Counted from the stretch's first letter, positions 17,762 through 27,206 are shown. The stretch: DNA of 58,429 nucleotides from Pseudomonas sp. K2I15 (GCF_002204795.1 NZ_NIXO01000040.1:1-58429), one strand, 5' to 3'. Notes: generated by a model not told the origin, from the letters alone. Made by a program: numbers and translations.

Positions 17762-20391
17762 GACTTGGCCTTAGGTTTGCGCGACCCGCCGCTTTTCGCG
17801 GGGGCCGAACCCGCTTTTGGCGGGCCTTTACGGTGTTTACTCGGCTTGCTCGACGGCTTTTCCGCCTCGCGGGACTTTCCCCCAGACGCCGCTTTACCAC
17901 CGCTTTTGGCTTCGTTGAGCAACTGCTGCTTCAACTCGCGGCTCTTGCGCAGCTCGGCGTTTTTCGCCGCGGCATCGCTTGGGCGGTAGGCTTCGGGGGC
18001 CTTGTCCTTGGCAGACGAACGACGAGCCGGCTTGGCTGGCGCAGGCTCGGCGACCGCTGCTTTCGCAGGAGCACCTTTGCCTTTGGCGGCCGGGGCTGCG
18101 GTTTCGCTGCCACGCTTTTTACGGCCAGTCGGCTCAACAGGCTTGTCTGGCATGCCGAAGTCGATCTTGCGCTCGTCGAGGTCGACGCGCATGACCTGCA
18201 CTTCCACAGTGTCGCCCAAACGGAAGCTGCGACCGGTGCGCTCGCCCGCCAGGCGGTGATGCACAGGGTCGAAGTGGTAGTAGTCACCCGGCAAGGCGGT
18301 GACGTGCACCAGGCCCTCGACGTAGATATCGGTCAGCTCGACGAACAAGCCAAAGCCGGTCACGGCGGTGATCACACCCGGGAACGACTCGCCCACGCGG
18401 TCTTTCATGAACTCGCACTTAAGCCAGTTCACGACGTCGCGGGTCGCTTCGTCGGCACGGCGCTCGCTCATGGAGCACTGCTCGCCCAACTGTTCCAAGG
18501 CCGCTTCGTCGTACGGATAGATCCGTGCTTTCGGAATGGTCATGGCACCGGCGCGCTGGACGTGCGGGGTGTTCTGCTTGGAGTGGATCACGCTGCGGAT
18601 CGCGCGGTGCGTGAGCAAATCCGGGTAACGACGAATCGGCGAGGTGAAGTGGGTATACGCCTCGTAATTCAGGCCGAAGTGGCCCTGATTATCAGCGCTG
18701 TACACCGCCTGGCTCAGGGAGCGCAGCATAACGGTCTGGATCACGTGGTAATCCGGACGGTCCTTGATGCTCGCGAGCAGAGCCTGGTAGTCCTTCGGCG
18801 TCGGGCCGTCCTTGCCTTTGTGCAGGGACAGGCCAAGCTCACCGAGGAACGCGCGCAGCTTCTCCAGACGCTCCGGCGGCGGGCCGTCGTGCACCCGGTA
18901 CAACGCGGGAATTTCGTGTTTTTTCAGGAATTCTGCAGTGGCCACGTTGGCCGCCAGCATGCATTCCTCGATCAGCTTGTGAGCGTCATTACGCGTGGTC
19001 GGCGTGATCGCGGCGATCTTGCGCTCGGAACCGAAGACAATTCGGGTTTCCTGGGTCTCAAAGTCGATCGCGCCACGTACGTGACGAGCGCCCAACAGCA
19101 CTTTGTACAGCGCATAGAGCTGCTTGAGGTGCGGCACGACATGACCGTACTCACCGCGCAGGGCTTTGGCTTCGCTGGTTTTCGGCTGTTCCAGGATGGT
19201 ACTGACCTTGTTGTAGGTCAGGCGCGCCTGGGAGTGGATCACCGCTTCGTAGAACTGGTAGTCGGTCATTTCGCCGGTTTTCGAGATGGTCATCTCGCAC
19301 ACCATGGCCAAACGGTCGACTTTCGGGTTCAGGGAGCACAGGCCGTTGGACAGTTGCTCAGGCAGCATCGGGATTACGCGCTCGGGGAAATACACCGAGT
19401 TGCCGCGCACCTGGGCTTCGTTGTCCAGGGCCGAACCGATCTTCACGTAGCTGGACACGTCGGCAATCGCGACGAACAACTTCCAGCCGCCGGAGAACAG
19501 GCGCAGCTTGCCTGGCTTGGCTTCGCAGTAGACCGCATCATCGAAGTCGCGAGCATCTTCGCCGTCAATGGTGACGAACGGCAGATGGCGAAGGTCGATG
19601 CGTTTCTCTTTGTCTTTCTCTTCAACTTCCGGCTTGAGCTTGGCGGCTTCTTTCAGCACAGCCTCAGGCCAGACGTGAGGGATATCGTAGGTGCGCAGCG
19701 CAACATCGATTTCCATGCCCGGCGCCATGTAGTTGCCGACCACTTCGACGATATCGCCCTGTGGCTGGAAGCGCGCAGTTGGCCAGTGGGTGATTTTCAC
19801 CTCGACGAACTGACCGACCTTGGCGGCGCCATTACGGCCCGGGGTGATCAGCACTTCCTGCTGGACCTTCGGGTTATCCGGCACGACAAAGCCGATGCCG
19901 CCTTCTTCGAAGTAGCGGCCAACGATGGACTCGTGGGCACGGGACACCACTTCGACGATCACGCCTTCGCGGCGACCGCGACGGTCGAGGCCGGAAACGC
20001 GCGCCAGGGCACGATCGCCATCGAACACCAGGCGCATTTGCGCCGGGCTCATGAACAGGTCGTCGCTGCCGTCGTCCGGGATCAGGAAGCCGAAACCGTC
20101 ACGGTGGCCGGCAATGCGGCCGAGGATCAGGTCGAGCTTGTCCACCGGCGCGTACGTGCCACGGCGGGTGTAGATCAACTGGGCATCGCGCTCCATGGCG
20201 CGCAGGCGACGACGCAGGGCTTCGAGTTGGTCTTCGGTGGTCAGACCGAATTCTTCAACCAGCTGCTCGCGGCTAGCAGGCGAACCCCGATCGGCGAGAT
20301 GCGCCAGGATCAGTTCGCGGCTAGGAATAGGGTTTTCATATTTTTCCGCTTCACGAGCGGCCTCGGGATCGAGGGACTGCCAATCGGCCAT
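17758..20391 (-). CDS. rnr: Ribonuclease R
   Basis: Processive 3'-5' exoribonuclease of the RNB family (877 residues), which degrades structured RNA and serves in rRNA quality control and trans-translation. Domains in order are an N-terminal helix-turn-helix-like region, cold-shock domains, the RNB catalytic domain (DLRHLPFVTIDGEDARDFDD, with the metal-binding aspartates), an S1 domain (VITAVTGFGLFVELTDIYVE) and a long basic Lys/Ala/Pro tail from about residue 745. The start MADWQSLDPEAAREAEKYENP matches Pseudomonas RNase R; the ribosome site is weak. Confidence 0.97.
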   Translation of the reverse strand: MADWQSLDPEAAREAEKYENPIPSRELILAHLADRGSPASREQLVEEFGLTTEDQLEALRRRLRAMERDAQLIYTRRGTYAPVDKLDLILGRIAGHRDGFGFLIPDDGSDDLFMSPAQMRLVFDGDRALARVSGLDRRGRREGVIVEVVSRAHESIVGRYFEEGGIGFVVPDNPKVQQEVLITPGRNGAAKVGQFVEVKITHWPTARFQPQGDIVEVVGNYMAPGMEIDVALRTYDIPHVWPEAVLKEAAKLKPEVEEKDKEKRIDLRHLPFVTIDGEDARDFDDAVYCEAKPGKLRLFSGGWKLFVAIADVSSYVKIGSALDNEAQVRGNSVYFPERVIPMLPEQLSNGLCSLNPKVDRLAMVCEMTISKTGEMTDYQFYEAVIHSQARLTYNKVSTILEQPKTSEAKALRGEYGHVVPHLKQLYALYKVLLGARHVRGAIDFETQETRIVFGSERKIAAITPTTRNDAHKLIEECMLAANVATAEFLKKHEIPALYRVHDGPPPERLEKLRAFLGELGLSLHKGKDGPTPKDYQALLASIKDRPDYHVIQTVMLRSLSQAVYSADNQGHFGLNYEAYTHFTSPIRRYPDLLTHRAIRSVIHSKQNTPHVQRAGAMTIPKARIYPYDEAALEQLGEQCSMSERRADEATRDVVNWLKCEFMKDRVGESFPGVITAVTGFGLFVELTDIYVEGLVHVTALPGDYYHFDPVHHRLAGERTGRSFRLGDTVEVQVMRVDLDERKIDFGMPDKPVEPTGRKKRGSETAAPAAKGKGAPAKAAVAEPAPAKPARRSSAKDKAPEAYRPSDAAAKNAELRKSRELKQQLLNEAKSGGKAASGGKSREAEKPSSKPSKHRKGPPKAGSAPAKSGGSRKPKAKS

Positions 20392-20552
20392 TAGAGAGTT
20401 TTCACCTTGTCTATATGCGGGTTAGTTTGGCATACGCGTATTGAAACGGGAAATTTCAGGTGTCAACAAGCCCGTAAAAGCACTTTACACGCCTCGGAAT
20501 GCACCTTGCGCGACCGCCTGCGAAATTTTCCAGGCTTTTTTGATAACAGGGC

Positions 20553-20581
20553 TTTACAGCGCAAAAAGCGGTCCGTATAGT
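20553..20581 (+). promoter_or_regulatory. Sigma70 promoter of first tRNA-Leu
   Basis: TTTACA (20553-20558) and TATAGT (20576-20581) are separated by 17 bases. The G+C-rich discriminator GCGCGCC that follows is typical of promoters under stringent control. Confidence 0.8.
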
Positions 20582-20615
20582 GCGCGCCATCGACGACGGC
20601 AACGTTGACGATGCT

Positions 20616-20702
20616 GCCCAGATGGTGAAATTGGTAGACACGCCAGCTTCAGGTGCTGGTGACCGCAAGGTCGTGGAAGTTCGAGTCTTCTTCTGGGCAC
20701 CA
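20616..20702 (+). tRNA. tRNA-Leu (anticodon CAG), copy 1
   Basis: 87 bases with encoded CCA. Acceptor stem GCCCAGA / TCTGGGC, anticodon stem CCAGC / GCTGG with loop TTCAGGT giving anticodon CAG, a long variable arm as in class II tRNAs, and T arm with GTTCGAGTC. It reads CUG, the main leucine codon of this G+C-rich genome. It has its own promoter and terminator. Confidence 0.97.
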
Positions 20703-20741
20703 ATTCCAAACTCAAGGTTTCGGCCCTGAGTCTCACAAAGA

Positions 20742-20760
20742 CCCGCGAAAGCGGGTTTTT
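20742..20760 (+). terminator. Terminator of first tRNA-Leu
   Basis: CCCGC-GAAA-GCGGG followed by TTTTT, 39 bases after the tRNA end. Confidence 0.85.
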
Positions 20761-20817
20761 GCGTTTCAGGCCTTTGATTTTTAACGACAAAGTTGATTTA
20801 TAAAATCAAATCAGGGG

Positions 20818-20846
20818 TTTACAGATCAAAAAGCCCTCCGTATAGT
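20818..20846 (+). promoter_or_regulatory. Sigma70 promoter of second tRNA-Leu
   Basis: TTTACA (20818-20823) and TATAGT (20841-20846) with a 17-base spacer, nearly a copy of the promoter of the first gene. Confidence 0.8.
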
Positions 20847-20880
20847 TCGCCCTATCAACAGCGGCAACGTTGCTGATGCT

Positions 20881-20967
20881 GCCCAGATGGTGAAATTGGT
20901 AGACACGCCAGCTTCAGGTGCTGGTGACCGCAAGGTCGTGGAAGTTCGAGTCTTCTTCTGGGCACCA
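20881..20967 (+). tRNA. tRNA-Leu (anticodon CAG), copy 2
   Basis: Identical over all 87 bases to the tRNA at 20616, including CCA. The promoter and the terminator were duplicated with it, so the two copies form separate transcription units rather than one dicistronic precursor. Confidence 0.97.
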
Positions 20968-21006
20968 ATTCTAAACTCAAGGTTTCAGCCTTGAGTCTCA
21001 CAAAAA

Positions 21007-21025
21007 CCCGCGAAAGCGGGTTTTT
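21007..21025 (+). terminator. Terminator of second tRNA-Leu
   Basis: CCCGC-GAAA-GCGGG followed by TTTTT, the same hairpin as behind the first copy. Confidence 0.85.
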
Positions 21026-21088
21026 GCGTTTCTGGTCTTCTAAAAATCTGCCTGATCGGTCAATGAATCTACGCCGCAGCCGCACCTG

Positions 21089-21107
21089 AGAAACTTTATC
21101 GTTTATC
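21089..21107. promoter_or_regulatory. Weak candidate Fur box
   Basis: Read on the minus strand, GATAAACGATAAAGTTT holds two GATAAA hexamers spaced by one base and a poor third one, about 50 bases upstream of the iron-binding protein gene. Fur control would suit the gene, but the match is modest. Confidence 0.3.
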
Positions 21108-21148
21108 CTTCACACGATTTGTTGCATTTCAAGTGAGGAACCCTGCGA

Positions 21149-22174
21149 ATGATGATCCGCAATACCCATCTCAAGACATCCCTTCTGCATGGCCTGACCA
21201 TCACTCTGCTCGGCCTGACCCTGCTCTCGCCCGCGGCCTATTCTGCCGACAAGGTTGCACTGACCTTGTACAACGGCCAACACAAGGAGGTCGGCGATGA
21301 ACTTGCCAAGGCCTTCGAAGCCAAGACCGGCATCCACGTCAATGTGCGCAAGGGCAGCAGCAACCAGCTGGCCAGCCAGGTCGTCGAAGAAGGCGACCGC
21401 TCCCCTGCCGACGTGATCTACACCGAAGAATCGCCGCCACTGAACAAACTTGGCGAACAAGGCCTGCTGGCAACCATCGACGCCAGTACCCTCGACGTTC
21501 TGCCCAAGGAGTATGTGGCCGCCAACGGCGCCTGGATGGGCGTGACTGCACGCACCCGCGTCGTGGCCTTCAATCCGAAACTGGTCGCCGAGAAAGACCT
21601 GCCCAAGTCGGTACTGGATTTCGCCAGCCCCGAGTGGCAAGGCAAGGTCGGCTTCGTACCTACCAGCGGTGCGTTCCAGGAACAGGCCGTAGCGATCATC
21701 AAACTGCACGGTCGCGAAGCGGCCGAAGAATGGCTGACCGGCCTGCGTGCCTTCGGCAAGGTCTACAGCAACAACATGGTTGCACTCAAAGCGGTAGAAA
21801 ATGGCGAAGTTGCTACCGTCCTGGTGAACAACTACTACTGGTTTGCCCTGAAGAAAGAAAAAACCAATCTGGATTCGCAACTGCACTATTTCACCAACGG
21901 TGATGCCGGCGGCCTGATCACTGTGTCTGCCGCTGCGGCACTGAAATCCAGTAAGCATCCAAAAGAAGCCCAGCAACTGCTGGCCTTCATGGCCAGCGAG
22001 GAGGGCCAGCGGGTGATCACCAACACCTCCGCCGAATACCCGCTGCGCAAGGGCATGGAATCCAATCGCGGCCTCAAGCCTTTCAGCGAGCTGCAACCGC
22101 CCAAAGTCACCCCTGCCGACCTGGGCAACGCCGAAGAAGCCCTGGAGCTGGAACGTGACGTTGGCTTGAACTGA
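21149..22174 (+). CDS. Fe(3+) ABC transporter periplasmic binding protein
   Basis: 341 residues of the FbpA/HitA/FutA family. Residues 1-32 form a signal peptide (LTLLSPAAYS before ADKVALTLYNGQ). The protein has the family segments GSSNQLASQVVEEGDRSPAD, EWQGKVGFVPTSGAFQEQ and the tyrosine pair Tyr229-Tyr230 in NNYYWF, which in relatives coordinates ferric iron. Two adjacent ATGs (21149, 21152) are possible; GAGG lies upstream. The permease gene follows with one base of overlap. The ATPase is not adjacent and must be elsewhere. Confidence 0.93.
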   Translation: MMIRNTHLKTSLLHGLTITLLGLTLLSPAAYSADKVALTLYNGQHKEVGDELAKAFEAKTGIHVNVRKGSSNQLASQVVEEGDRSPADVIYTEESPPLNKLGEQGLLATIDASTLDVLPKEYVAANGAWMGVTARTRVVAFNPKLVAEKDLPKSVLDFASPEWQGKVGFVPTSGAFQEQAVAIIKLHGREAAEEWLTGLRAFGKVYSNNMVALKAVENGEVATVLVNNYYWFALKKEKTNLDSQLHYFTNGDAGGLITVSAAAALKSSKHPKEAQQLLAFMASEEGQRVITNTSAEYPLRKGMESNRGLKPFSELQPPKVTPADLGNAEEALELERDVGLN

Positions 22175-23739
22175 TGAACCCATCGCTCCCCACCCTCGCT
22201 TTGCGCGGGGGTTTTACGCCGAGACGTAAACGCCCTTCGATCTGGTTGCTGCTGCCGGTCTTGCTGCTGGTGGGCCTGAGCCTATTGCCACTGGCGTATG
22301 TCGGCCTCAAGGCCTGGCAAGCGGGCTGGGCCGAGGCGGTGCATTTGCTGTGGCGGCCTTACGTGTTCGGGCTGCTGCGCAACACCTTGGCGCTGATGGT
22401 CGGCGTGACCGTAGCCTGCGGTGTGATTGGCCTGTCGCTGGCCTGGTTGCTGGAACGCAGCAACCTGCCGGGGCGGCGCATCTGGGGAGTGATTCTTTGC
22501 CTGCCGTTTGCGGTTCCGGCGTTTGTCAGCAGCTTTACCTGGGTGTCGTTAAGCGCCAACTTTGAAGGGCTGGGCGGGGCGATCCTGGTGATGACCCTGT
22601 CCAAATACCCGCTGGTGTTTCTGCCGGTGGCGGCGACCCTGCGCAATCTTGACCCGTCCCTGGAAGAGTCCGCCCGCACGCTGGGGCTGAATCGCTGGAG
22701 CGTGTTCTTCCGCACCACCTTGCCGTTGTTGTGGCCGTCGCTATTGGCCGGGGCACTGTTGATAGCCCTGCACATGCTGGTGGAGTTCGGCGCGCTGTCG
22801 ATCATCGGTTTGCAGACGTTTACCACCGCGATCTATCAGCAATTCGAGCTGGAGTTCAGCAATGCCAATGCAACGATGCTTTCGGCAGTGCTGCTGGTGA
22901 TGTGCCTGACACTGCTCTGGCTGGAACTGCGGGTGCGCGGCAAGGGCCGGCATGTGCGTACCGGCCAGGGCGCGGCGCGGCATGCCGAGCAGGTTCGACT
23001 GGGTAAATGGGCGCCGCTGGGGCAGTTGTATTGCCTGCTCCTGGCGATCATTGGCAGCGGCATTCCACTGGGCATGCTCGGTTACTGGCTGGCAGTAGGC
23101 AGTTCAGCGGCGTTTCCGGTAGCCGAGATCGGCGAGGCGCTGCTTTCTTCCTTGGCATTATCCTTGGGCGGCGCAGCGCTGTGCCTGTTGTTTGCAGTGC
23201 CGGTGGGCTTGCTGGTGGTGCGCTACAAGGGCCAGCTCGCGTTGTGGGCCGAACGTTTGCCATACCTGCTGCACGCCCTGCCCGGCCTGGTGATTGCGCT
23301 GACGCTGGTGTATTTCGCACTGCATTACGTGCCGGCGCTGTATCAGACCTCGGCGTTGTTGCTGATCGCTTATGCGTTGCTGTTTTTGCCACTGGCCCAG
23401 GCGCCGATCCGCACGGCGCTGAACAAGGCGGCACCACAGCTGGAAGAGGCCGCGAGAACGCTGGGCGCGTCGTCGTTCAGCGCGTTTTGCCGGGTGACGC
23501 TGCCGATTATTTTCCCGGCTTTGGGTGCGGCGTTTGCATTGGTATTCCTGGATGCGATGAAGGAGCTGACGGCGACGTTGCTGCTCAGTCCGACCGGGCT
23601 CAATACCCTGGCGACGGCCGTGTGGGCGCATACCTCGAATGTGGAATTCGCGGCAGCGGCGCCCTATGCAGCACTGCTGATTCTGGTGTCGGGGTTGCCG
23701 GTGTATCTGCTTACGACGCGGATGTATCTGAGCCGTTGA
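22174..23739 (+). CDS. Fe(3+) ABC transporter permease, fused two-domain type
   Basis: 521 residues, about twelve hydrophobic helices, made of two homologous permease halves. Each has an EAA-type loop that contacts the ATPase: LEESARTLGLNRWSVFFRTTLP in the first half and LEEAARTLGASSFSAFCRVTLP in the second. This FbpB-type architecture, one polypeptide with both halves, fits the ferric-binding protein encoded just upstream. The ATG overlaps the stop codon of that gene by one base (TGATG). Hydrophobic substrates such as heme-type complexes are less likely than free ferric iron, given the partner. Confidence 0.93.
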   Translation: MNPSLPTLALRGGFTPRRKRPSIWLLLPVLLLVGLSLLPLAYVGLKAWQAGWAEAVHLLWRPYVFGLLRNTLALMVGVTVACGVIGLSLAWLLERSNLPGRRIWGVILCLPFAVPAFVSSFTWVSLSANFEGLGGAILVMTLSKYPLVFLPVAATLRNLDPSLEESARTLGLNRWSVFFRTTLPLLWPSLLAGALLIALHMLVEFGALSIIGLQTFTTAIYQQFELEFSNANATMLSAVLLVMCLTLLWLELRVRGKGRHVRTGQGAARHAEQVRLGKWAPLGQLYCLLLAIIGSGIPLGMLGYWLAVGSSAAFPVAEIGEALLSSLALSLGGAALCLLFAVPVGLLVVRYKGQLALWAERLPYLLHALPGLVIALTLVYFALHYVPALYQTSALLLIAYALLFLPLAQAPIRTALNKAAPQLEEAARTLGASSFSAFCRVTLPIIFPALGAAFALVFLDAMKELTATLLLSPTGLNTLATAVWAHTSNVEFAAAAPYAALLILVSGLPVYLLTTRMYLSR

Positions 23740-23745
23740 AATAGC

Positions 23746-23824
23746 TTTCGCGAGCAAGCCCACTCCCACATTTGTCCGTATTCCAAACGTGGAACTCGGT
23801 CGAATGTGGGGCTTGCTCGCGAAA
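23746..23824. repeat. REPIN with one damaged arm
   Basis: The left arm CTTTCGCGAGCAAGCCCACT is nearly intact, while the right arm reads AATGTGGGGCTTGCTCGCG and has lost four bases of the AGCG part. It sits between the iron permease and the convergent chemoreceptor gene. Confidence 0.8.
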
Positions 23825-23842
23825 GGGCCCTACCAGGCAACA

Positions 23843-25777
23843 TCAAGCCCGGAACTGCCCCAAGCTCGCCTTCAGTTGCGCCGCCAACCCATCCAGCACC
23901 TTGCCACTGGCGGTAGTCTCCACTACCGCCTGAGCCGCCCGCTCAGCCTGGGCATGGATGATCTCCACCCGCCCACGCACCGCATGCGCGCCCTGCGCCT
24001 GATGCTCCGCCGCGCGTGTCGCCAGGCCAATCGCTGCATGCACCTGCTCCACCGAGGCCTGCACCGACTGCTGCAGGCGTACGCTGTCGCGCAGCACCAG
24101 CAAGCCTTCGCTGGCCTGGCGCCCGGCCTTGCCGATGGTTTCCACCGCCTCACGGGCGCCTTGCTGCAAGGCAACAATATGCGCCTGGATGTCGCCGGTA
24201 GAGCTCTGGGTTTTACTGGCCAGGGCGCGCACCTCGTCCGCCACCACCGCAAAACCGCGCCCGGTCTCACCGGCCCGGGCCGCCTCGATCGCCGCGTTGA
24301 GCGCCAGCAGGTTGGTTTGCTCGGCAATCCCGTGGATCACGGTCAACACCACCTCAATCTGCTCGCTCTGCTGCGCCAGTCGCTCGATAACCTTGGACCC
24401 GGCCTGCACCTGCCCCGCCAACGCCTCGATCAGGCTGCCGACTTCGGCTGACGTACGCGAGTTCTCATCGGTCGCCTGACGAATATCCACCACCTGTCGC
24501 AACGCCGCCTGCATCGCATGGCTTTCCGCCTGCGCCTCGTCAGCCATTTGCGACAGCGCCCGCAGGCTTTCGGCAACCTCATCACGCTGCAAGCCAGCGG
24601 CCGCATCGGCACCGGCATTGCGCAAGGTCATAGCGCCGATTTCCACGCCGGTACGCTGGGCCACATCGCCCGCTTCACGCACAATCGGCTGCAACTTATC
24701 CACAAAGCGATTGACCGCCGAGGCCATGTCACCGATTTCGTCCCGGCTGTTGATCTGCACACGCTTGGTCAGGTCGCCCTCGCCTGCTGCCAGATCGTCC
24801 ATCGCCGCTATCAGCAGCTTCAGCCGATTGACCACGCGACGCCCGAGCACCACGGCAATCAACAGCAGCACGCCAAAGCCTACAACCGCCAGGCCCATAC
24901 CGATGCGCCAGCGCAAGGTGCCCGCCGCCTCTTGCACGGTATTGGTGGTATTGGCGGTCATCTGGGTGGCGGTGGCTTGCGCAGACTGCAAGCGCGCACC
25001 CATGGCTGCGGCGCTGTCCGCGGCAGCACCTTTGAGGCTGTCGCCCACCAGTTGATCGCTGCTGGCAATCAGCGCGGCAAAGCGTTTATCCAGCGCGGCC
25101 AGATCAACGTCCACCGAGGCGGTCGAAACACCCATGATGACCTTGCCGATCTCCACGCCATTGGGGCTGATGGACGCCTCGAGGTAGTAAACCGACGGAT
25201 CGTTTTTAGCCGCATCCAGCACCTTGTCCAGGGCACGCTCGCCCTGCCCTTTCTCCAGCAACGCCGCGTTAATCGGGTTTTCGCGGTTCAGGTAGCGCGT
25301 CAGGTGCTGGCCGGTGGCATCGTCGTAAACCACGAACAGCACATTGGGATTGCGCTGGGCACGGCGGGCGAACTCCGACAGGGTCGGCACGTCGCTGTCC
25401 CACATAGCACGGGGCGCCACCGAGGCCAGCAACTGCGCCATATCGTTGGCGGAGTCCTTCAGGTCTTTTTCCAGGGTCGCCCGCAACTGTTTCTGCTCGT
25501 CCTGCAGGCGCGTGGAAAGCCCCGCCGTGAGGCGCTGGCGAGTACTGGAAGACAGGCTGTCCAGACTGGAGGTGACTTCCTTGCCGGCCTGGGCCAGTTC
25601 AGCGGCGAGTTTTTGGCTGTCGACACCCAGGCGATTGTCCAAATCAGCTTCCAGGGCCGTGACTGTGCTCCGCGTCAGAGCGACAGCTACCAGCACTTGC
25701 ACCAAAAGAGCGATACCTAGGGTAACGAACACCGGCCGCAACAGACGGCTTTGTAACAATGAGAGAACGGCAGACAT
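23843..25777 (-). CDS. Methyl-accepting chemotaxis protein
   Basis: A membrane chemoreceptor of 644 residues. TM1 is at about 13-34, a large periplasmic sensor domain at 35-290, TM2 at 291-311, HAMP at 312-365, then the cytoplasmic signalling hairpin with the conserved tip IAEQTNLLALNAAIEAARAG, which contacts CheA and CheW. The sensor part contains a Cache-like segment (PNVLFVVYDDATGQHLTRYL ... VYYLEASIS). The ligand cannot be read from the sequence. GGAGG lies eight bases before the ATG at 25777; the longer frame to 25873 has no such site. No CheB/CheR-binding pentapeptide is seen at the C-terminus (ASLGQFRA). Confidence 0.94.
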   Translation of the reverse strand: MSAVLSLLQSRLLRPVFVTLGIALLVQVLVAVALTRSTVTALEADLDNRLGVDSQKLAAELAQAGKEVTSSLDSLSSSTRQRLTAGLSTRLQDEQKQLRATLEKDLKDSANDMAQLLASVAPRAMWDSDVPTLSEFARRAQRNPNVLFVVYDDATGQHLTRYLNRENPINAALLEKGQGERALDKVLDAAKNDPSVYYLEASISPNGVEIGKVIMGVSTASVDVDLAALDKRFAALIASSDQLVGDSLKGAAADSAAAMGARLQSAQATATQMTANTTNTVQEAAGTLRWRIGMGLAVVGFGVLLLIAVVLGRRVVNRLKLLIAAMDDLAAGEGDLTKRVQINSRDEIGDMASAVNRFVDKLQPIVREAGDVAQRTGVEIGAMTLRNAGADAAAGLQRDEVAESLRALSQMADEAQAESHAMQAALRQVVDIRQATDENSRTSAEVGSLIEALAGQVQAGSKVIERLAQQSEQIEVVLTVIHGIAEQTNLLALNAAIEAARAGETGRGFAVVADEVRALASKTQSSTGDIQAHIVALQQGAREAVETIGKAGRQASEGLLVLRDSVRLQQSVQASVEQVHAAIGLATRAAEHQAQGAHAVRGRVEIIHAQAERAAQAVVETTASGKVLDGLAAQLKASLGQFRA

Positions 25778-25870
25778 CGTGAATCCCTCCACCTGGGGTG
25801 CCATTAAATTGATAGCACCACGAAAGAGAGAAACACAGCAAGGGTCGTGCCGTATAGCAAACAGAAACGA

Positions 25871-25896
25871 CAAAGGGCCCCCGAAGGGGCCCTTTG
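25871..25896 (-). terminator. Terminator of purA
   Basis: A perfect 11-bp stem (CAAAGGGCCCC / GGGGCCCTTTG) with a TTCG tetraloop on the minus strand, 20 bases after purA. It may also insulate the chemoreceptor gene. Confidence 0.8.
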
Positions 25897-25916
25897 TGTT
25901 TTACATCAACAGCTTA

Positions 25917-27206
25917 TTAAGCGAACGGGTGACGCAGAACGATGGTCTCGTTGCGGTCCGGGCCCGTCGAAATAATGTCGATTGGCGCACCGATCAGCTC
26001 TTCAACGCGCTTGATGTAAGCACGGGCGTTGGCCGGCAGCTCTTCCAGGGTCTTGGCACCCACGGTCGATTCGGTCCAGCCCGGCACTTCTTCGTACACA
26101 GGCTGCAGGCCCACGTAGCTGTCAGCGTCAGTCGGGGCAACGCTCTTGCCTTGCGCATCTTTGTAGCCGATGCAGATGTTGATGGTTTCCAGGCCGTCGA
26201 GTACATCCAGCTTGGTCAGGCAGATGCCCGAGATGCTGTTCACATCGATAGCGCGACGCAGGATAACGGCGTCAAACCAGCCACAACGACGTGCACGGCC
26301 GGTAGTGGCGCCGAACTCGTGACCTTGTTTGGCCAGGTGCGCACCGACTTCGTCGAACAGTTCAGTCGGGAATGGACCCGAACCTACACGCGTGGTGTAC
26401 GCCTTGGTGATGCCGAGGATGTAGTCGAGGAACATCGGGCCAACGCCCGAACCGGTCGCAACGCCACCAGCGGTGGTGTTGGAGCTGGTCACGTACGGGT
26501 AGGTACCGTGGTCGATGTCCAGCAACGAACCCTGGGCGCCTTCGAACATGATGTCTTTGCCAGCGCGACGCAGGTCGTGCAGCTCGGCAGTCACGTCCAG
26601 CATCAGCGGCTTGAGCAGCTCAGCGTATTCCTTGCACTCAGCCAGGGTCTTTTCAAATTCGATGGCAGGCTCTTTGTAGTAACCCACCAACATGAAGTTG
26701 TGGTAATCCACCAGTTCACGCAGCTTGTCTTCAAAGCGCGGCATGTTGAGCAGGTCGCCAACACGCAGGCCACGACGAGCAACCTTGTCTTCGTAAGCCG
26801 GGCCGATGCCGCGACCGGTAGTACCGATCTTCAGCTCGCCACGGGCCTTTTCACGAGCCTGATCCAGCGCAACGTGGAAGGACAGGATCAGCGGGCAGGA
26901 CGGGCTGATACGCAGGCGCTCGCGCACGGGTACGCCTTTCTCTTCCAGCTTCGTGATCTCGCGCAGCAGGGCGTCAGGTGCAACCACCACGCCGTTGCCG
27001 ATCAGGCACTGCACGCCTTCGCGCAGTACACCCGACGGGATCAGGTGCAAGACGGTTTTTTCGCCATCGATGACCAGGGTGTGGCCAGCGTTGTGGCCAC
27101 CTTGGTAGCGCACTACGGCGGCAGCATGTTCGGTCAGCAGATCAACGATCTTGCCTTTGCCCTCATCACCCCATTGGGTGCCCAGGACTACGACATTCTT
27201 ACCCAT
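25917..27206 (-). CDS. purA: Adenylosuccinate synthetase
   Basis: 429 residues. GTP-dependent ligation of IMP and aspartate, the first step from IMP to AMP. The N-terminal GTP-binding loop GTQWGDEGKGK is at residues 8-18, with catalytic Asp14 and the GHNAGHT motif near residue 38; later family segments are TTGRGIGPAYEDK, EGAQGSLLDIDHGTYPYVTSS and a C-terminal GPDRNETIV. ATG at 27206 with GAGGAC upstream gives the normal start; the frame extends a further 15 bases. It follows hisZ by 54 bases. Confidence 0.97.
   Translation of the reverse strand: MGKNVVVLGTQWGDEGKGKIVDLLTEHAAAVVRYQGGHNAGHTLVIDGEKTVLHLIPSGVLREGVQCLIGNGVVVAPDALLREITKLEEKGVPVRERLRISPSCPLILSFHVALDQAREKARGELKIGTTGRGIGPAYEDKVARRGLRVGDLLNMPRFEDKLRELVDYHNFMLVGYYKEPAIEFEKTLAECKEYAELLKPLMLDVTAELHDLRRAGKDIMFEGAQGSLLDIDHGTYPYVTSSNTTAGGVATGSGVGPMFLDYILGITKAYTTRVGSGPFPTELFDEVGAHLAKQGHEFGATTGRARRCGWFDAVILRRAIDVNSISGICLTKLDVLDGLETINICIGYKDAQGKSVAPTDADSYVGLQPVYEEVPGWTESTVGAKTLEELPANARAYIKRVEELIGAPIDIISTGPDRNETIVLRHPFA

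Noticed and set aside
17833..20394. Open frame of 853 codons on the plus strand
   Set aside because: It is exactly antisense to rnr, whose protein is recognised over its whole length. Long antisense frames are common in G+C-rich DNA.
20554..21085. Two similar frames on the minus strand over the tRNA genes
   Set aside because: The translations are antisense tRNA-Leu sequence, a well-known false protein.
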